Positions 53,036 through 61,187 of a stretch of 64,000 nucleotides of DNA are shown in pieces. Under the pieces are notes generated by a model. It saw nothing but the letters and a program-made list of their open reading frames with translations, was not told the origin of the DNA and ran no database searches. This stretch comes from Hyphomicrobium sp. GTDB lineage: Bacteria > Pseudomonadota > Alphaproteobacteria > Rhizobiales > Hyphomicrobiaceae. The translations under genes and the position numbers were made by a program. The DNA is taken from positions 62,001 through 126,000 of the forward strand of contig NZ_JAIELN010000002.1 of assembly GCF_019753045.1 (NCBI RefSeq), in the 5' to 3' direction. Numbering within the stretch: the stretch's first letter is position 1; every line of letters starts with the position of its first letter.

Positions 53036-53922
53036 CGGTCGACGGAAAGTACAAATCCGGCAAGTCCGAGCGTGACGAGAACTTTCCTGTCGCGTCCCGT
53101 GTCATTGCCTCGCGTCACCGCGCGCCGATCCTCGCATTCTATCGTTTTGCCCGGGCGGCAGATGATGCAGCCGATCATCCGACCCTCGACGCTCAATCGA
53201 AACTTTCGATCCTCGATGCGCTCGAAGCGACGCTGCTTGGCCGGTCAGATGCCGTGGTTGACGCCCTCGCGCTTCGCGAGCAGATGCGCCTGCGAAACCT
53301 CAGCGCGCAACACGCTCTCGATCTTCTCAAAGCCTTTCGCCAGGATGTCACGAAGAACCGGTACGGCACGTGGGACGAGCTTCTCGACTATTGCCGCTAC
53401 TCGGCAATGCCGGTCGGCCGGTTCGTCCTCGATGTCCACGGCGAACCGAAGTCCACATGGCAGCACTCGGATGCATTGTGCACGGCCTTGCAGATAATCA
53501 ATCATCTCCAGGATTGCGGTAAGGACTATCGCAAGATCGATCGGGTCTACATTCCGCTCGACGATCTTTCTGCCCGCGGGCTCGGCGTTCGGGATCTCGG
53601 CGAGCCGAAGGCGTCTCCGGAGCTGCGGGCTTGCCTGCAGTCGTTGGCCGCAAAGACCGAGACGATGCTTCCAGAAGCGGCGCTATTGCCGTCGAGCGTC
53701 ACGGACTTGCGCCTTGCGGTCGAAACGTCGGTCATCGTCGCGCTCGCGCGCAAGCTGATCGGGCTCCTGAAGACGCGCGATCCGCTCTCGGAGTCCGTCC
53801 ACCTTTCAAAACCATACGCCGCCGTGATTGCTGCACGCACGGCTGCCGCCACTGTTGCGGGTCGCGCCTTCACACGCTCGGCGTTTACGAAGTCGTCAAG
53901 GATGATGCCGCATGAGCGCTGA
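53032..53922 (+). CDS. hpnC: Hydroxysqualene synthase HpnC
   Basis: A 296-residue squalene/phytoene synthase-fold enzyme. The first metal-binding motif is Asp-Asp-Ala-Ala-Asp at residues 44-48 ('FYRFARAADDAADHP') and the second is in 'IINHLQDCGKDYRKID'. In the HpnCDE route it converts presqualene diphosphate to hydroxysqualene. The start overlaps the hpnB stop (ATGA at 53032) and the end overlaps hpnD by 11 bases, so the block is tightly coupled. Confidence 0.92.
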   Translation: MTVDGKYKSGKSERDENFPVASRVIASRHRAPILAFYRFARAADDAADHPTLDAQSKLSILDALEATLLGRSDAVVDALALREQMRLRNLSAQHALDLLKAFRQDVTKNRYGTWDELLDYCRYSAMPVGRFVLDVHGEPKSTWQHSDALCTALQIINHLQDCGKDYRKIDRVYIPLDDLSARGLGVRDLGEPKASPELRACLQSLAAKTETMLPEAALLPSSVTDLRLAVETSVIVALARKLIGLLKTRDPLSESVHLSKPYAAVIAARTAAATVAGRAFTRSAFTKSSRMMPHER

Positions 53923-54754
53923 AGTCGATACCCTGGTTGCAGAAGAAGCGCCGGCCGCGGCTAGCAGCTCGTTTTACGCGGCGATGCGCGTTCTGCCGCG
54001 CGCGCAGCGCGAGGCGATGTACCACGTCTATGCGTTCTGCAGGGCCGTCGACGACGTCGCCGATAACGGCGGGTCGAGCGAAGTGCGCCTCGCTGACCTC
54101 GTGCAATATCGCGAAGACATCGAACAGCTCTACGCAACGGGCAACCGGACATCGCGCACGCGCGATCTCGCAGGGCCGATTGCGCAATACGGTCTTCTGA
54201 AGGAAGACTTCATCGCCGTCATCGACGGCATGGAGATGGATATCGTCCGTGACCTTCGCGCGCCTGAATGGAAGGTTCTCGATCTCTATTGCGACCGCGC
54301 CGCCTCCGCAGTCGGCAGATTGTCGGTGCGGATTTTCGGCATGGAGGAAACGCCGGGCATTGAGCTTTCCCATAACCTTGGCCGCGCACTCCAGCTGACG
54401 AACATCCTGCGCGACATCGATGAAGACGCGAGCATGGGCCGCCTTTATCTCCCTAAGGAAGCTTTGCGCGAGTGCGGCCTCGGAGACCTTTCGATCGCCG
54501 ATATTCTCGTCGATCCGCGTCTCGATCGCGTGTGCCGCGGCGTCGCCGAGAAGGCGCGGAAATATTACGACAGGTCGGAAGCCATCATGGCGCGCTCATC
54601 GCGGCGAACCGTGAGATCGCCACGCATGATGGCAACGGTCTATCGGGGCATTCTCGAGAAGCTGATCGCAAGAGGATGGGACGCGCCGCGCGTCGATGTG
54701 CGCCGTTCGAAGCGCACCGTCCTCTGGGCGGTTCTGCGTGACGGCATTTTTTAA
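53912..54754 (+). CDS. hpnD: Presqualene diphosphate synthase HpnD
   Basis: A 280-residue squalene/phytoene synthase-family enzyme with Asp-Asp-Val-Ala-Asp at residues 47-51 ('YAFCRAVDDVADNGG') and the second motif 'QLTNILRDIDEDASMGR'. It condenses two farnesyl diphosphates to presqualene diphosphate, the first committed step of hopanoid synthesis in this route. It abuts hpnE directly: the stop TAA at 54752-54754 is followed at once by ATG 54755. Confidence 0.93.
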   Translation: MSAEVDTLVAEEAPAAASSSFYAAMRVLPRAQREAMYHVYAFCRAVDDVADNGGSSEVRLADLVQYREDIEQLYATGNRTSRTRDLAGPIAQYGLLKEDFIAVIDGMEMDIVRDLRAPEWKVLDLYCDRAASAVGRLSVRIFGMEETPGIELSHNLGRALQLTNILRDIDEDASMGRLYLPKEALRECGLGDLSIADILVDPRLDRVCRGVAEKARKYYDRSEAIMARSSRRTVRSPRMMATVYRGILEKLIARGWDAPRVDVRRSKRTVLWAVLRDGIF

Positions 54755-56008
54755 ATGAGCGACGGCACTGTTCACATTGTCGGGGCCGGTCTTGCCGGTC
54801 TTTCGGCGGCGGTCACGCTTGTCGGACGGGGACGCAAGGTCGTCGTCCACGAGCTTGCACGCCACGCCGGCGGACGCTGCCGCTCGTATTTCGAGTCAGC
54901 ACTCGGACTGACGATCGATAATGGCAATCATCTGCTCCTATCGGGCAACGCGAGCGCGCTTGGCTATCTGAATACGATCGGCGGCAGGCATCTGCTCGAC
55001 GACCCGCAGCACGCCGAGTTCGCATTTTGCGATTTCACGTCCGGGGAGCGATGGACGCTGAGGCCGAACGACGGGCCGCTGCCGTGGTGGATTTTTTCGA
55101 AAGGCCGTCGCGTACCCGGCACGCACGCCCTCGATTACGTTGGCCTTGGAAGTCTGCTCCATGCAAAGGCCACTGATACGATCGCCCAGCGAGTGGATAC
55201 CGGATCGTTGGTCTTCGCTCGTCTCATGAATCCGGTGTTGGTCGCGGCTCTGAACTGCGATCCGTCCGAAGGCTCGGCAAAGCTCGCCGGCACGATCATT
55301 CGCGAAACCCTCGGGCGAGGTGGCAAAGCCTGCCGCCCGTTGTTCGCAGCCAACGGACTGGGACCGGCTCTGGTCGATCCTGCCCTTCAGTTTCTCGGGA
55401 AGCGCGGGGCCGAAGTCCGGTTTGACCATCCGTTGCGGGCGATTGAATTCTCGGACGGGCGTGCGCGCACGCTGCAGTTCGCGGACGGCGCCGTCGAACT
55501 GAAGAGCACCGACGATGTCATCCTCGCCGTGCCCGGCTGGGTAGCGCGCACCCTGATACAGGATTTGGTCGCGCCGACCGAATACCGTTCGATATTGAAT
55601 GCTCATTTTGCCGTCGCGCCGCCGGCAGGAATTCCGAAGATCACCGGCGTCGTCAACGCGACGACGGAATGGTTGTTCGCATTTGAGAACCGGCTGTCCG
55701 TCACCGTCAGCGCCGCAGATCGCTACAATGAGGCCGAGAGAGAACCTCTTGCACGCCAGATCTGGGCTGAGGTTGCGAAAATTGCGCGCCTGGAAGCGGA
55801 ACTTCCGCGCTGGCAGATCGTGAAGGAACGGCGCGCGACTTTCGCCGCAACACCGGGACAGAACGCCCTGCGGCCGAAAGCGCAAACACGTTGGAAAAAC
55901 GTGCTTCTCGCGGGTGATTGGACAGACACCGGACTTCCGGCCACGATTGAAGGCGCGATAAGGTCGGGGGAAGCGGCCGCCAAACTGGCGGCCTCGGCGC
56001 ACTTCTGA
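54755..56008 (+). CDS. hpnE: Hydroxysqualene dehydroxylase HpnE
   Basis: A 417-residue FAD-dependent amine-oxidase-fold protein with the dinucleotide-binding 'GAGLAGL' at residues 10-16 and the C-terminal FAD motif 'LLAGDWTDTGLPATIEGAIRSG'-type stretch. It reduces hydroxysqualene to squalene, completing HpnCDE. It is followed by shc after 30 bases on the same strand. Confidence 0.92.
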   Translation: MSDGTVHIVGAGLAGLSAAVTLVGRGRKVVVHELARHAGGRCRSYFESALGLTIDNGNHLLLSGNASALGYLNTIGGRHLLDDPQHAEFAFCDFTSGERWTLRPNDGPLPWWIFSKGRRVPGTHALDYVGLGSLLHAKATDTIAQRVDTGSLVFARLMNPVLVAALNCDPSEGSAKLAGTIIRETLGRGGKACRPLFAANGLGPALVDPALQFLGKRGAEVRFDHPLRAIEFSDGRARTLQFADGAVELKSTDDVILAVPGWVARTLIQDLVAPTEYRSILNAHFAVAPPAGIPKITGVVNATTEWLFAFENRLSVTVSAADRYNEAEREPLARQIWAEVAKIARLEAELPRWQIVKERRATFAATPGQNALRPKAQTRWKNVLLAGDWTDTGLPATIEGAIRSGEAAAKLAASAHF

Positions 56009-56038
56009 TAGGACGCTCGAACTTCTGGGAGAGCATCT

Positions 56039-58039
56039 ATGAATTTCGACTCTGCGACGCATTCCGCTCGCCTGCCATCCGATAGCGCGATGCGCGAAAT
56101 TGCGACGCCCGACATCGAAAACGCGATCACCTCCGCCAAAAAGGCGCTGCTGGCGCTGCAGCGGGACGACGGTCATTTCGTTTTCGAACTCGAGGCGGAC
56201 GCGACGATCCCCGCAGAATACGTTCTGATGCGCCACTATCTTGCCGAGCCGGTGGACGCCGCTCTCGAAGCCAAGATCGCCAACTATCTCCGCCGCATCC
56301 AGTCCGAGAACGGCGGCTGGCCGCTTTTTCATGACGGCGCGTCGAATATCAGCGCGAGCGTCAAAGCCTATTACGCGCTGAAGATGATCGGTGTCGGCAC
56401 CGAAGAGCCGTACATGAAGAAGGCGCGCGGTTGGATTCTCTCGCAAGGCGGCGCCTCACACGCCAACGTATTCACGCGCAACCTGCTCGCGCTGTTCGGC
56501 GCCATACCTTGGACCGGCGTTCCGGTGATGCCCGTCGAGATCATGGTGTTGCCGCGATGGTTCCCGTTCCACCTCGACAAGATCTCCTACTGGGCCCGCA
56601 CCGTGGTGGTGCCGCTGACGGTGCTGAACGCTTTGAAGCCAAGGGCACGGAACCCGAAAGGCGTCGGGATCCCCGAGCTTTTCACGATCCCGCCGGAGGA
56701 CGTCAAAGTCTGGCCGAAAGGCCCGCATCAAAAATCGCCGTGGTCGGAAATATTCGGCGCAATAGATCGCGTGCTGCGGTTCTTCGAGCCGTATTTTCCA
56801 AAGTCGCTACGCAAGCGCTCCATCGACAAGGCTGTCGCGTTCGTCGACGAGCGGCTGAATGGCGAAGATGGCTTGGGCGCGATCTTCCCCGCGATGGTCA
56901 ACTCGCTGCTGGTCTATGATGCGCTCGGATATTCCCGCGATCATCCCAACTACCGCACCGCGCGCGGCTCGATCGAAAAGCTGCTGATCGTCAAGGATGA
57001 CGAGGCCTACTGTCAGCCATGCCTGTCGCCAGTCTGGGATACCGCGCTTTCGACGCATGCACTTATGGAAGTCGGCGACCTGCAGGCCGAAGCGGCAGCC
57101 ACGCGCGCACTCGAATGGCTGAAGCCGTTGCAGGTGCTCGACACCGTCGGCGATTGGGCGGCGAGCCGTCCGGGCATTCGTCCAGGCGGCTGGGCGTTCC
57201 AGTACGCAAATCCCCACTATCCCGATACCGACGACACGGCCGTGGTCGTGATGGCGATGGATCGCGCTCAGGGCCGCGTGTTGCCAAACGCGGAAGCCTA
57301 TCGCGAGTCTATTTCGCGTGGCCGCGAGTGGATCGTTGGCATGCAGAGCAAGAACGGCGGCTGGGGCGCCTTCGACGCCGACAACAACTACGAATACCTC
57401 AATCAGATTCCGTTTTCCGATCATGGCGCGTTGCTCGACCCGCCGACTGCCGACGTCGCCGCGCGCTGCATTTCAATGTTGGCACAACTCGGCGAGCGCC
57501 GTGGTCAAAGCTATGTTCTCGATAACGCGGTCGCCTATCTCGAACGGACGCAGGAGAAAGACGGCAGCTGGTACGGCCGCTGGGGAATGAATTACATCTA
57601 CGGTACGTGGTCGGTGTTGTGCGCTCTCAACGCCGCGGGCGTCGACCCGGCATCGAGCGTCGTCCGCAAGGCTGTCGCTTGGCTGCTTTCAATCCAGAAC
57701 AGCGACGGCGGCTGGGGCGAGGACGGCGAAAGCTATAGCCTCGATTACAAGGGCTATACCCCGGCACCGAGCACCGCCTCGCAAACGTCATGGGCGCTGT
57801 TGGCGCTGATGGCGGCCGGTGAGGTCGACAATCCCTCTGTCCAGAAGGGCATCGCCTACCTCGCCGCGACGCAAGGAACGGACGGTTTCTGGGCCGAGAA
57901 GCGCTTCACAGCGACCGGCTTTCCACGCGTCTTCTATCTTCGCTACCACGGGTACCCGAAATTCTTCCCGATGTGGGCTTTGGCGCGCTATCGCAATCTA
58001 AAAGCCTCAAATACCCGATCAGTTATGGTCGGAATGTGA
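56039..58039 (+). CDS. shc: Squalene-hopene cyclase
   Basis: A 666-residue terpene cyclase with the acid motif Asp396-Thr-Asp-Asp399 ('YPDTDDTAVVV') that protonates squalene. Several QW repeats are visible, such as 'QSENGGWPLF', 'QSKNGGWGAF' and 'QNSDGGWGED'. It cyclises squalene to hopene and diplopterol at the membrane. GGGAG lies about nine bases before ATG 56039. It is the central gene of the hopanoid cluster and is followed by hpnG. Confidence 0.97.
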   Translation: MNFDSATHSARLPSDSAMREIATPDIENAITSAKKALLALQRDDGHFVFELEADATIPAEYVLMRHYLAEPVDAALEAKIANYLRRIQSENGGWPLFHDGASNISASVKAYYALKMIGVGTEEPYMKKARGWILSQGGASHANVFTRNLLALFGAIPWTGVPVMPVEIMVLPRWFPFHLDKISYWARTVVVPLTVLNALKPRARNPKGVGIPELFTIPPEDVKVWPKGPHQKSPWSEIFGAIDRVLRFFEPYFPKSLRKRSIDKAVAFVDERLNGEDGLGAIFPAMVNSLLVYDALGYSRDHPNYRTARGSIEKLLIVKDDEAYCQPCLSPVWDTALSTHALMEVGDLQAEAAATRALEWLKPLQVLDTVGDWAASRPGIRPGGWAFQYANPHYPDTDDTAVVVMAMDRAQGRVLPNAEAYRESISRGREWIVGMQSKNGGWGAFDADNNYEYLNQIPFSDHGALLDPPTADVAARCISMLAQLGERRGQSYVLDNAVAYLERTQEKDGSWYGRWGMNYIYGTWSVLCALNAAGVDPASSVVRKAVAWLLSIQNSDGGWGEDGESYSLDYKGYTPAPSTASQTSWALLALMAAGEVDNPSVQKGIAYLAATQGTDGFWAEKRFTATGFPRVFYLRYHGYPKFFPMWALARYRNLKASNTRSVMVGM

Positions 58040-58086
58040 GAAGATAGGATAAGTTGAGGGGATAATCCGGGGGACGATGTGAGGGG

Positions 58087-58767
58087 ATGAGGGGGGTCGT
58101 AGTCGCAGCAACGGGGCTGAGAGCTGAAGCACGGGTCGCGCAACGATCCGGGTTCGTGAAAGCTTTGGCCGGTGGCGGCGATGAGCAGCGCCTCGCATCG
58201 CTGATCGAGCGGTCCATCGCCAATGGCGGCATCCGCGGCCTCATCAGCTTCGGGATTGCCGGAGGCCTGAGGCCTGGCCTCGCGTCCGGAACGATAGTCG
58301 TCGGCACGTCCGTCGTCAGCGGCGGGACGCCCTACATGGCGGACGAACGCTGGAGCGATCGTCTCTTCGAAGCGGTGCCGAACGCCGAGTCCGGGGCAAT
58401 CGTCGGCGCCAAAGCGGTCATCTCCGAACCGGGCGATAAGCAGAAACTCTACATGGCGACCGGCGCCTTCGCGGCCGATATGGAAAGCCACATCGTTGCG
58501 CGTCTGGCCGCCGAGCATCAATTGCCGTTCGCGGTTCTCAGGGTGATCGCCGATACATCGAAGCAACGGCTTCCGCCGGCGGCCGTCAACGGCCTGAAGC
58601 CCGATGGGACGCCGGACATTGCCGCCGTCCTCAAGTCGTTGATGGTTCGGCCGGGTCAGCTTCCGAGCCTGCTGCTGACCGCCAATGCAACGCGCCGGGC
58701 GATGCGCGGATTATTCCGCTGCCACCGGCTTCTTGGCCCGGGCCTCGGCTTCGCTGATCTCCGCTAG
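58087..58767 (+). CDS. hpnG: Adenosylhopane nucleosidase HpnG
   Basis: A 226-residue phosphorylase/nucleosidase-fold protein with 'GLISFGIAGGLRPGLASGTI' and 'GAFAADMESHIVARLAAEHQ', the latter containing the conserved purine-nucleosidase Asp-Met-Glu. It releases adenine from adenosylhopane to give ribosylhopane. The region before ATG 58087 is full of GAGGGG stretches, so the ribosome site is plentiful. Its 3' end overlaps the convergent hpnH by 57 bases. Confidence 0.9.
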   Translation: MRGVVVAATGLRAEARVAQRSGFVKALAGGGDEQRLASLIERSIANGGIRGLISFGIAGGLRPGLASGTIVVGTSVVSGGTPYMADERWSDRLFEAVPNAESGAIVGAKAVISEPGDKQKLYMATGAFAADMESHIVARLAAEHQLPFAVLRVIADTSKQRLPPAAVNGLKPDGTPDIAAVLKSLMVRPGQLPSLLLTANATRRAMRGLFRCHRLLGPGLGFADLR

Positions 58768-59859
58768 CTTGTTCTCGACGTGCCGTGAGAACACGAACTC
58801 GGCCGGACGCTGCTTGTCGAGCGGGATCTCAGGCGCCATCGGACCGTCGGTTTTGACGCCTCTAAGCGCGACGGCCGCGATCTTCCAAGGCTTCTTCACG
58901 GCATCCATGACGGCTGTCGCTTCGAAGCCCGAGTGCACCATGCAATCCGCGCACTTCTCGTAATTGCCGGTGCCGTACTTGTCCCAGTCGGTGCTTTCCA
59001 TCAGCTCCTTGAAGGTCTTCGTATAACCTTCGCCGAGGAGATAGCAGGGCTTCTGCCAGCCGAACACGGTGCGCGTGGGATTGCCCCACGGCGTGCACTG
59101 GTAGGTCTGGTTGCCCGCGAGGAAATCGAGGAACAGAGCCGACTGGAAGAACGGCCATGCGCGGCCGCCCTTTCCGAGCTTGAAAATATCGCGAAAGAGC
59201 TGCTTCGTCTTTGTGCGATTGAGGAAGTGCTGCTGATCTGGCGCGCGCTCGTAGGCATAGCCCGGCGAAATGGTTACGCCGCCGATGTCGAGCTTCTTCA
59301 TTTCATCGAGGAACTTCGCGACCTGCTCGGCCTTTGCGTCGCTGAACAAGGTCGTGTTGATGTTGACCCGGAATCCCTTCGCCTTCGCAACCTTGATCGC
59401 CTCAACAGCGCGATCGTACACGCCCTTCTGGCAAACCGACCTGTCGTGCATCTCCTTGTCGCCGTCGAGATGGATCGACCAGTTGAAATTCTTGTGCGGC
59501 TTGTAGAGATGGATTTTCTTCTCGAGCAGCAGCGCGTTCGTGCAGACGGTGACGAACTTGCCCTTCTTGAGCGCGCCTTCGACGATCTCCGGCAGCTCCT
59601 TGTGGAGCAGCGGCTCGCCGCCTGCGAGCACGACGACCGGCGCTCCGCATTCGTCCATCGAATGCAGCGCATCAGCGACCGAGATGCGCTGGTTGAGGAT
59701 CTTGTCGGGATAGTCGATCTTTCCGCAGCCCGCGCAGGCGAGATTGCAGCGGAAGAGCGGCTCGAGCATCAGCACGAGCGGATAGCGTTTGCGCCCTCTG
59801 AGGTGCTGTCCGATGACGTAGGCACCTACCGACAAAGCTTGGTTTAATGGAATTCCCAC
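58711..59859 (-). CDS. hpnH: Adenosylhopane synthase HpnH (radical SAM)
   Basis: A 382-residue radical SAM enzyme with the iron-sulfur cluster motif Cys38-x3-Cys42-x2-Cys45 ('FRCNLACAGCGK'), and a C-terminal extension with further cysteines ('YEKCADCMVHSGFE'). It joins the 5'-deoxyadenosyl group to hopene to make adenosylhopane. The start is GTG 59859, with AAGGAG about ten bases upstream. It is on the strand opposite to hpnA-G and its last 57 bases overlap hpnG. Confidence 0.95.
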   Translation of the reverse strand: MGIPLNQALSVGAYVIGQHLRGRKRYPLVLMLEPLFRCNLACAGCGKIDYPDKILNQRISVADALHSMDECGAPVVVLAGGEPLLHKELPEIVEGALKKGKFVTVCTNALLLEKKIHLYKPHKNFNWSIHLDGDKEMHDRSVCQKGVYDRAVEAIKVAKAKGFRVNINTTLFSDAKAEQVAKFLDEMKKLDIGGVTISPGYAYERAPDQQHFLNRTKTKQLFRDIFKLGKGGRAWPFFQSALFLDFLAGNQTYQCTPWGNPTRTVFGWQKPCYLLGEGYTKTFKELMESTDWDKYGTGNYEKCADCMVHSGFEATAVMDAVKKPWKIAAVALRGVKTDGPMAPEIPLDKQRPAEFVFSRHVENKLAEISEAEARAKKPVAAE

Positions 59860-59905
59860 CCGACAGGGCTCCTTCTTGCGGCGCTCGAACCTGCATTATT
59901 CCCGA

Positions 59906-60835
59906 TCATGATGCCTCGAGCAATTCAGGCGGCAGGCGGAATGTAATTTTCTCTTCGACGCCATCGAGGATTTCGATCTCGATCGGTGAGACCCTTCCGA
60001 TGGCGGCGATGACGTCTTCGACAAGCACATCAGGCGCCGAAGCCCCTGCTGTTACGCCAACTAGGTTTACTCCGGCAAGCCATGCCGGGTCGACCTCGCT
60101 CCCGTCTGCGACGAGATAGCTTGGTATTCCGCATTCGGCGCCGATTTCACGCAGTCTGTTCGAGTTCGAGCTATTGCTCGCGCCAACGACCAGAAGAACC
60201 TCGACGAGGCGGCAGAGGTCGCGAACGGCCGTTTGCCGGTTTTGCGTCGCGTAACAGATGTCGCGTGTTTCCGGCCCAATTACGTCGGTGAAACGTTCTT
60301 TCACCGCCTCGATAGTCGCCCGGGTGTCATCCACGCTCAATGTCGTCTGGGTGATGTAGGCGACGGGCGTGTCGTCCGGAATATCGAGTTTCGCCACGTC
60401 ATCGCGATTTTCGACAAGGTAAACGGGCCCGGAAATGCGCCCGAGCGTACCTTCGATTTCTGGGTGGCCCGCATGTCCGATCAGAATCACGGTCCGGCCG
60501 AGCGATAAATACCGCTGGCCTTGCTTGTGAACCTTGGACACGAGAGGGCAGGTCGCGTCGACGACGGTGAGGCGGCGCGTATGCGCGTCGGCTTCGACGG
60601 CATGCGACACGCCGTGAGCGCTGAAAATCGTGAGCGCGCCATTCGGCACCTCGGCGAGATCTTCGACGAAGCGGGCGCCCTTGGCTTTGAGATCGTTGAC
60701 GACATGACGGTTGTGAACGATTTCGTGGCGCACATACACAGGTCCGCTACGCTGCGCGAGCGAGCGTTCGACGATGTCGATTGCTCGAACCACGCCTGCG
60801 CAAAAACCCCGGGGCTGCGCCAAAATCACCTTCAT
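59906..60835 (-). CDS. ispH: 4-hydroxy-3-methylbut-2-enyl diphosphate reductase IspH
   Basis: A 309-residue iron-sulfur enzyme of the methylerythritol phosphate pathway that makes IPP and DMAPP. Motifs include '[13 protein letters not shown]' (Cys12), '[13 protein letters not shown]', 'CYATQNRQ' and '[13 protein letters not shown]'. ATG 60835 starts at the conserved '[11 protein letters not shown]' with GGGGG upstream; an upstream in-frame start at 60880 is not supported. Position next to hpnH fits isoprenoid supply to hopanoid synthesis. Confidence 0.96.
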   Translation of the reverse strand: MKVILAQPRGFCAGVVRAIDIVERSLAQRSGPVYVRHEIVHNRHVVNDLKAKGARFVEDLAEVPNGALTIFSAHGVSHAVEADAHTRRLTVVDATCPLVSKVHKQGQRYLSLGRTVILIGHAGHPEIEGTLGRISGPVYLVENRDDVAKLDIPDDTPVAYITQTTLSVDDTRATIEAVKERFTDVIGPETRDICYATQNRQTAVRDLCRLVEVLLVVGASNSSNSNRLREIGAECGIPSYLVADGSEVDPAWLAGVNLVGVTAGASAPDVLVEDVIAAIGRVSPIEIEILDGVEEKITFRLPPELLEAS

Positions 60836-61187
60836 GCAGAAACCCCCGTTCTGCGAATGCGCAATATCCCGCGCCCTCAAAGACCTAATGGATCAACGCA
60901 TCCCGTTAATGACGTTCGCCGTGTCGGTCATGGTCGTCCACGACTTTATGCGCTAGTTCAATCGATAGGCAGCCGAGGCAACGTCGCGCCGTTCATGCTG
61001 TTGAAGTGTCGTGTCTCAAAAGCAACACACTGAAAGATGTCATCTGTTCATGCGCTCGACAGGTTCGACATCGTAGGTGCCTGTTGAGAGAAACGATCCC
61101 TCCCCCCGGGGTACCATGAGTCCGTTCTAGAATGTCCAATTACGATCTCGATATCCAACGCCGTCCAACACGATCGGCGGCGCGCAC
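60836..61187. other. Divergent gap between ispH and hpnN
   Basis: This 352-bp gap must contain the ispH and hpnN promoters. A weak minus-strand candidate is TTAGGT with a 16-base gap before TATTGC. A plus-strand 60-codon ORF at 60774-60956 shows no recognisable product. A CCCCGGGG run near 61107-61117 is the only local symmetry seen. Confidence 0.45.

Noticed and set aside
58040-58100. Repeated GAGGGGAT units between shc and hpnG as a repeat element
   Set aside because: Only two or three short copies; more simply they are purine-rich ribosome-binding sequence before hpnG.
60774-60956. 60-codon plus-strand ORF upstream of hpnN
   Set aside because: It overlaps the ispH 5' end on the other strand and has no ribosome site or recognisable features.
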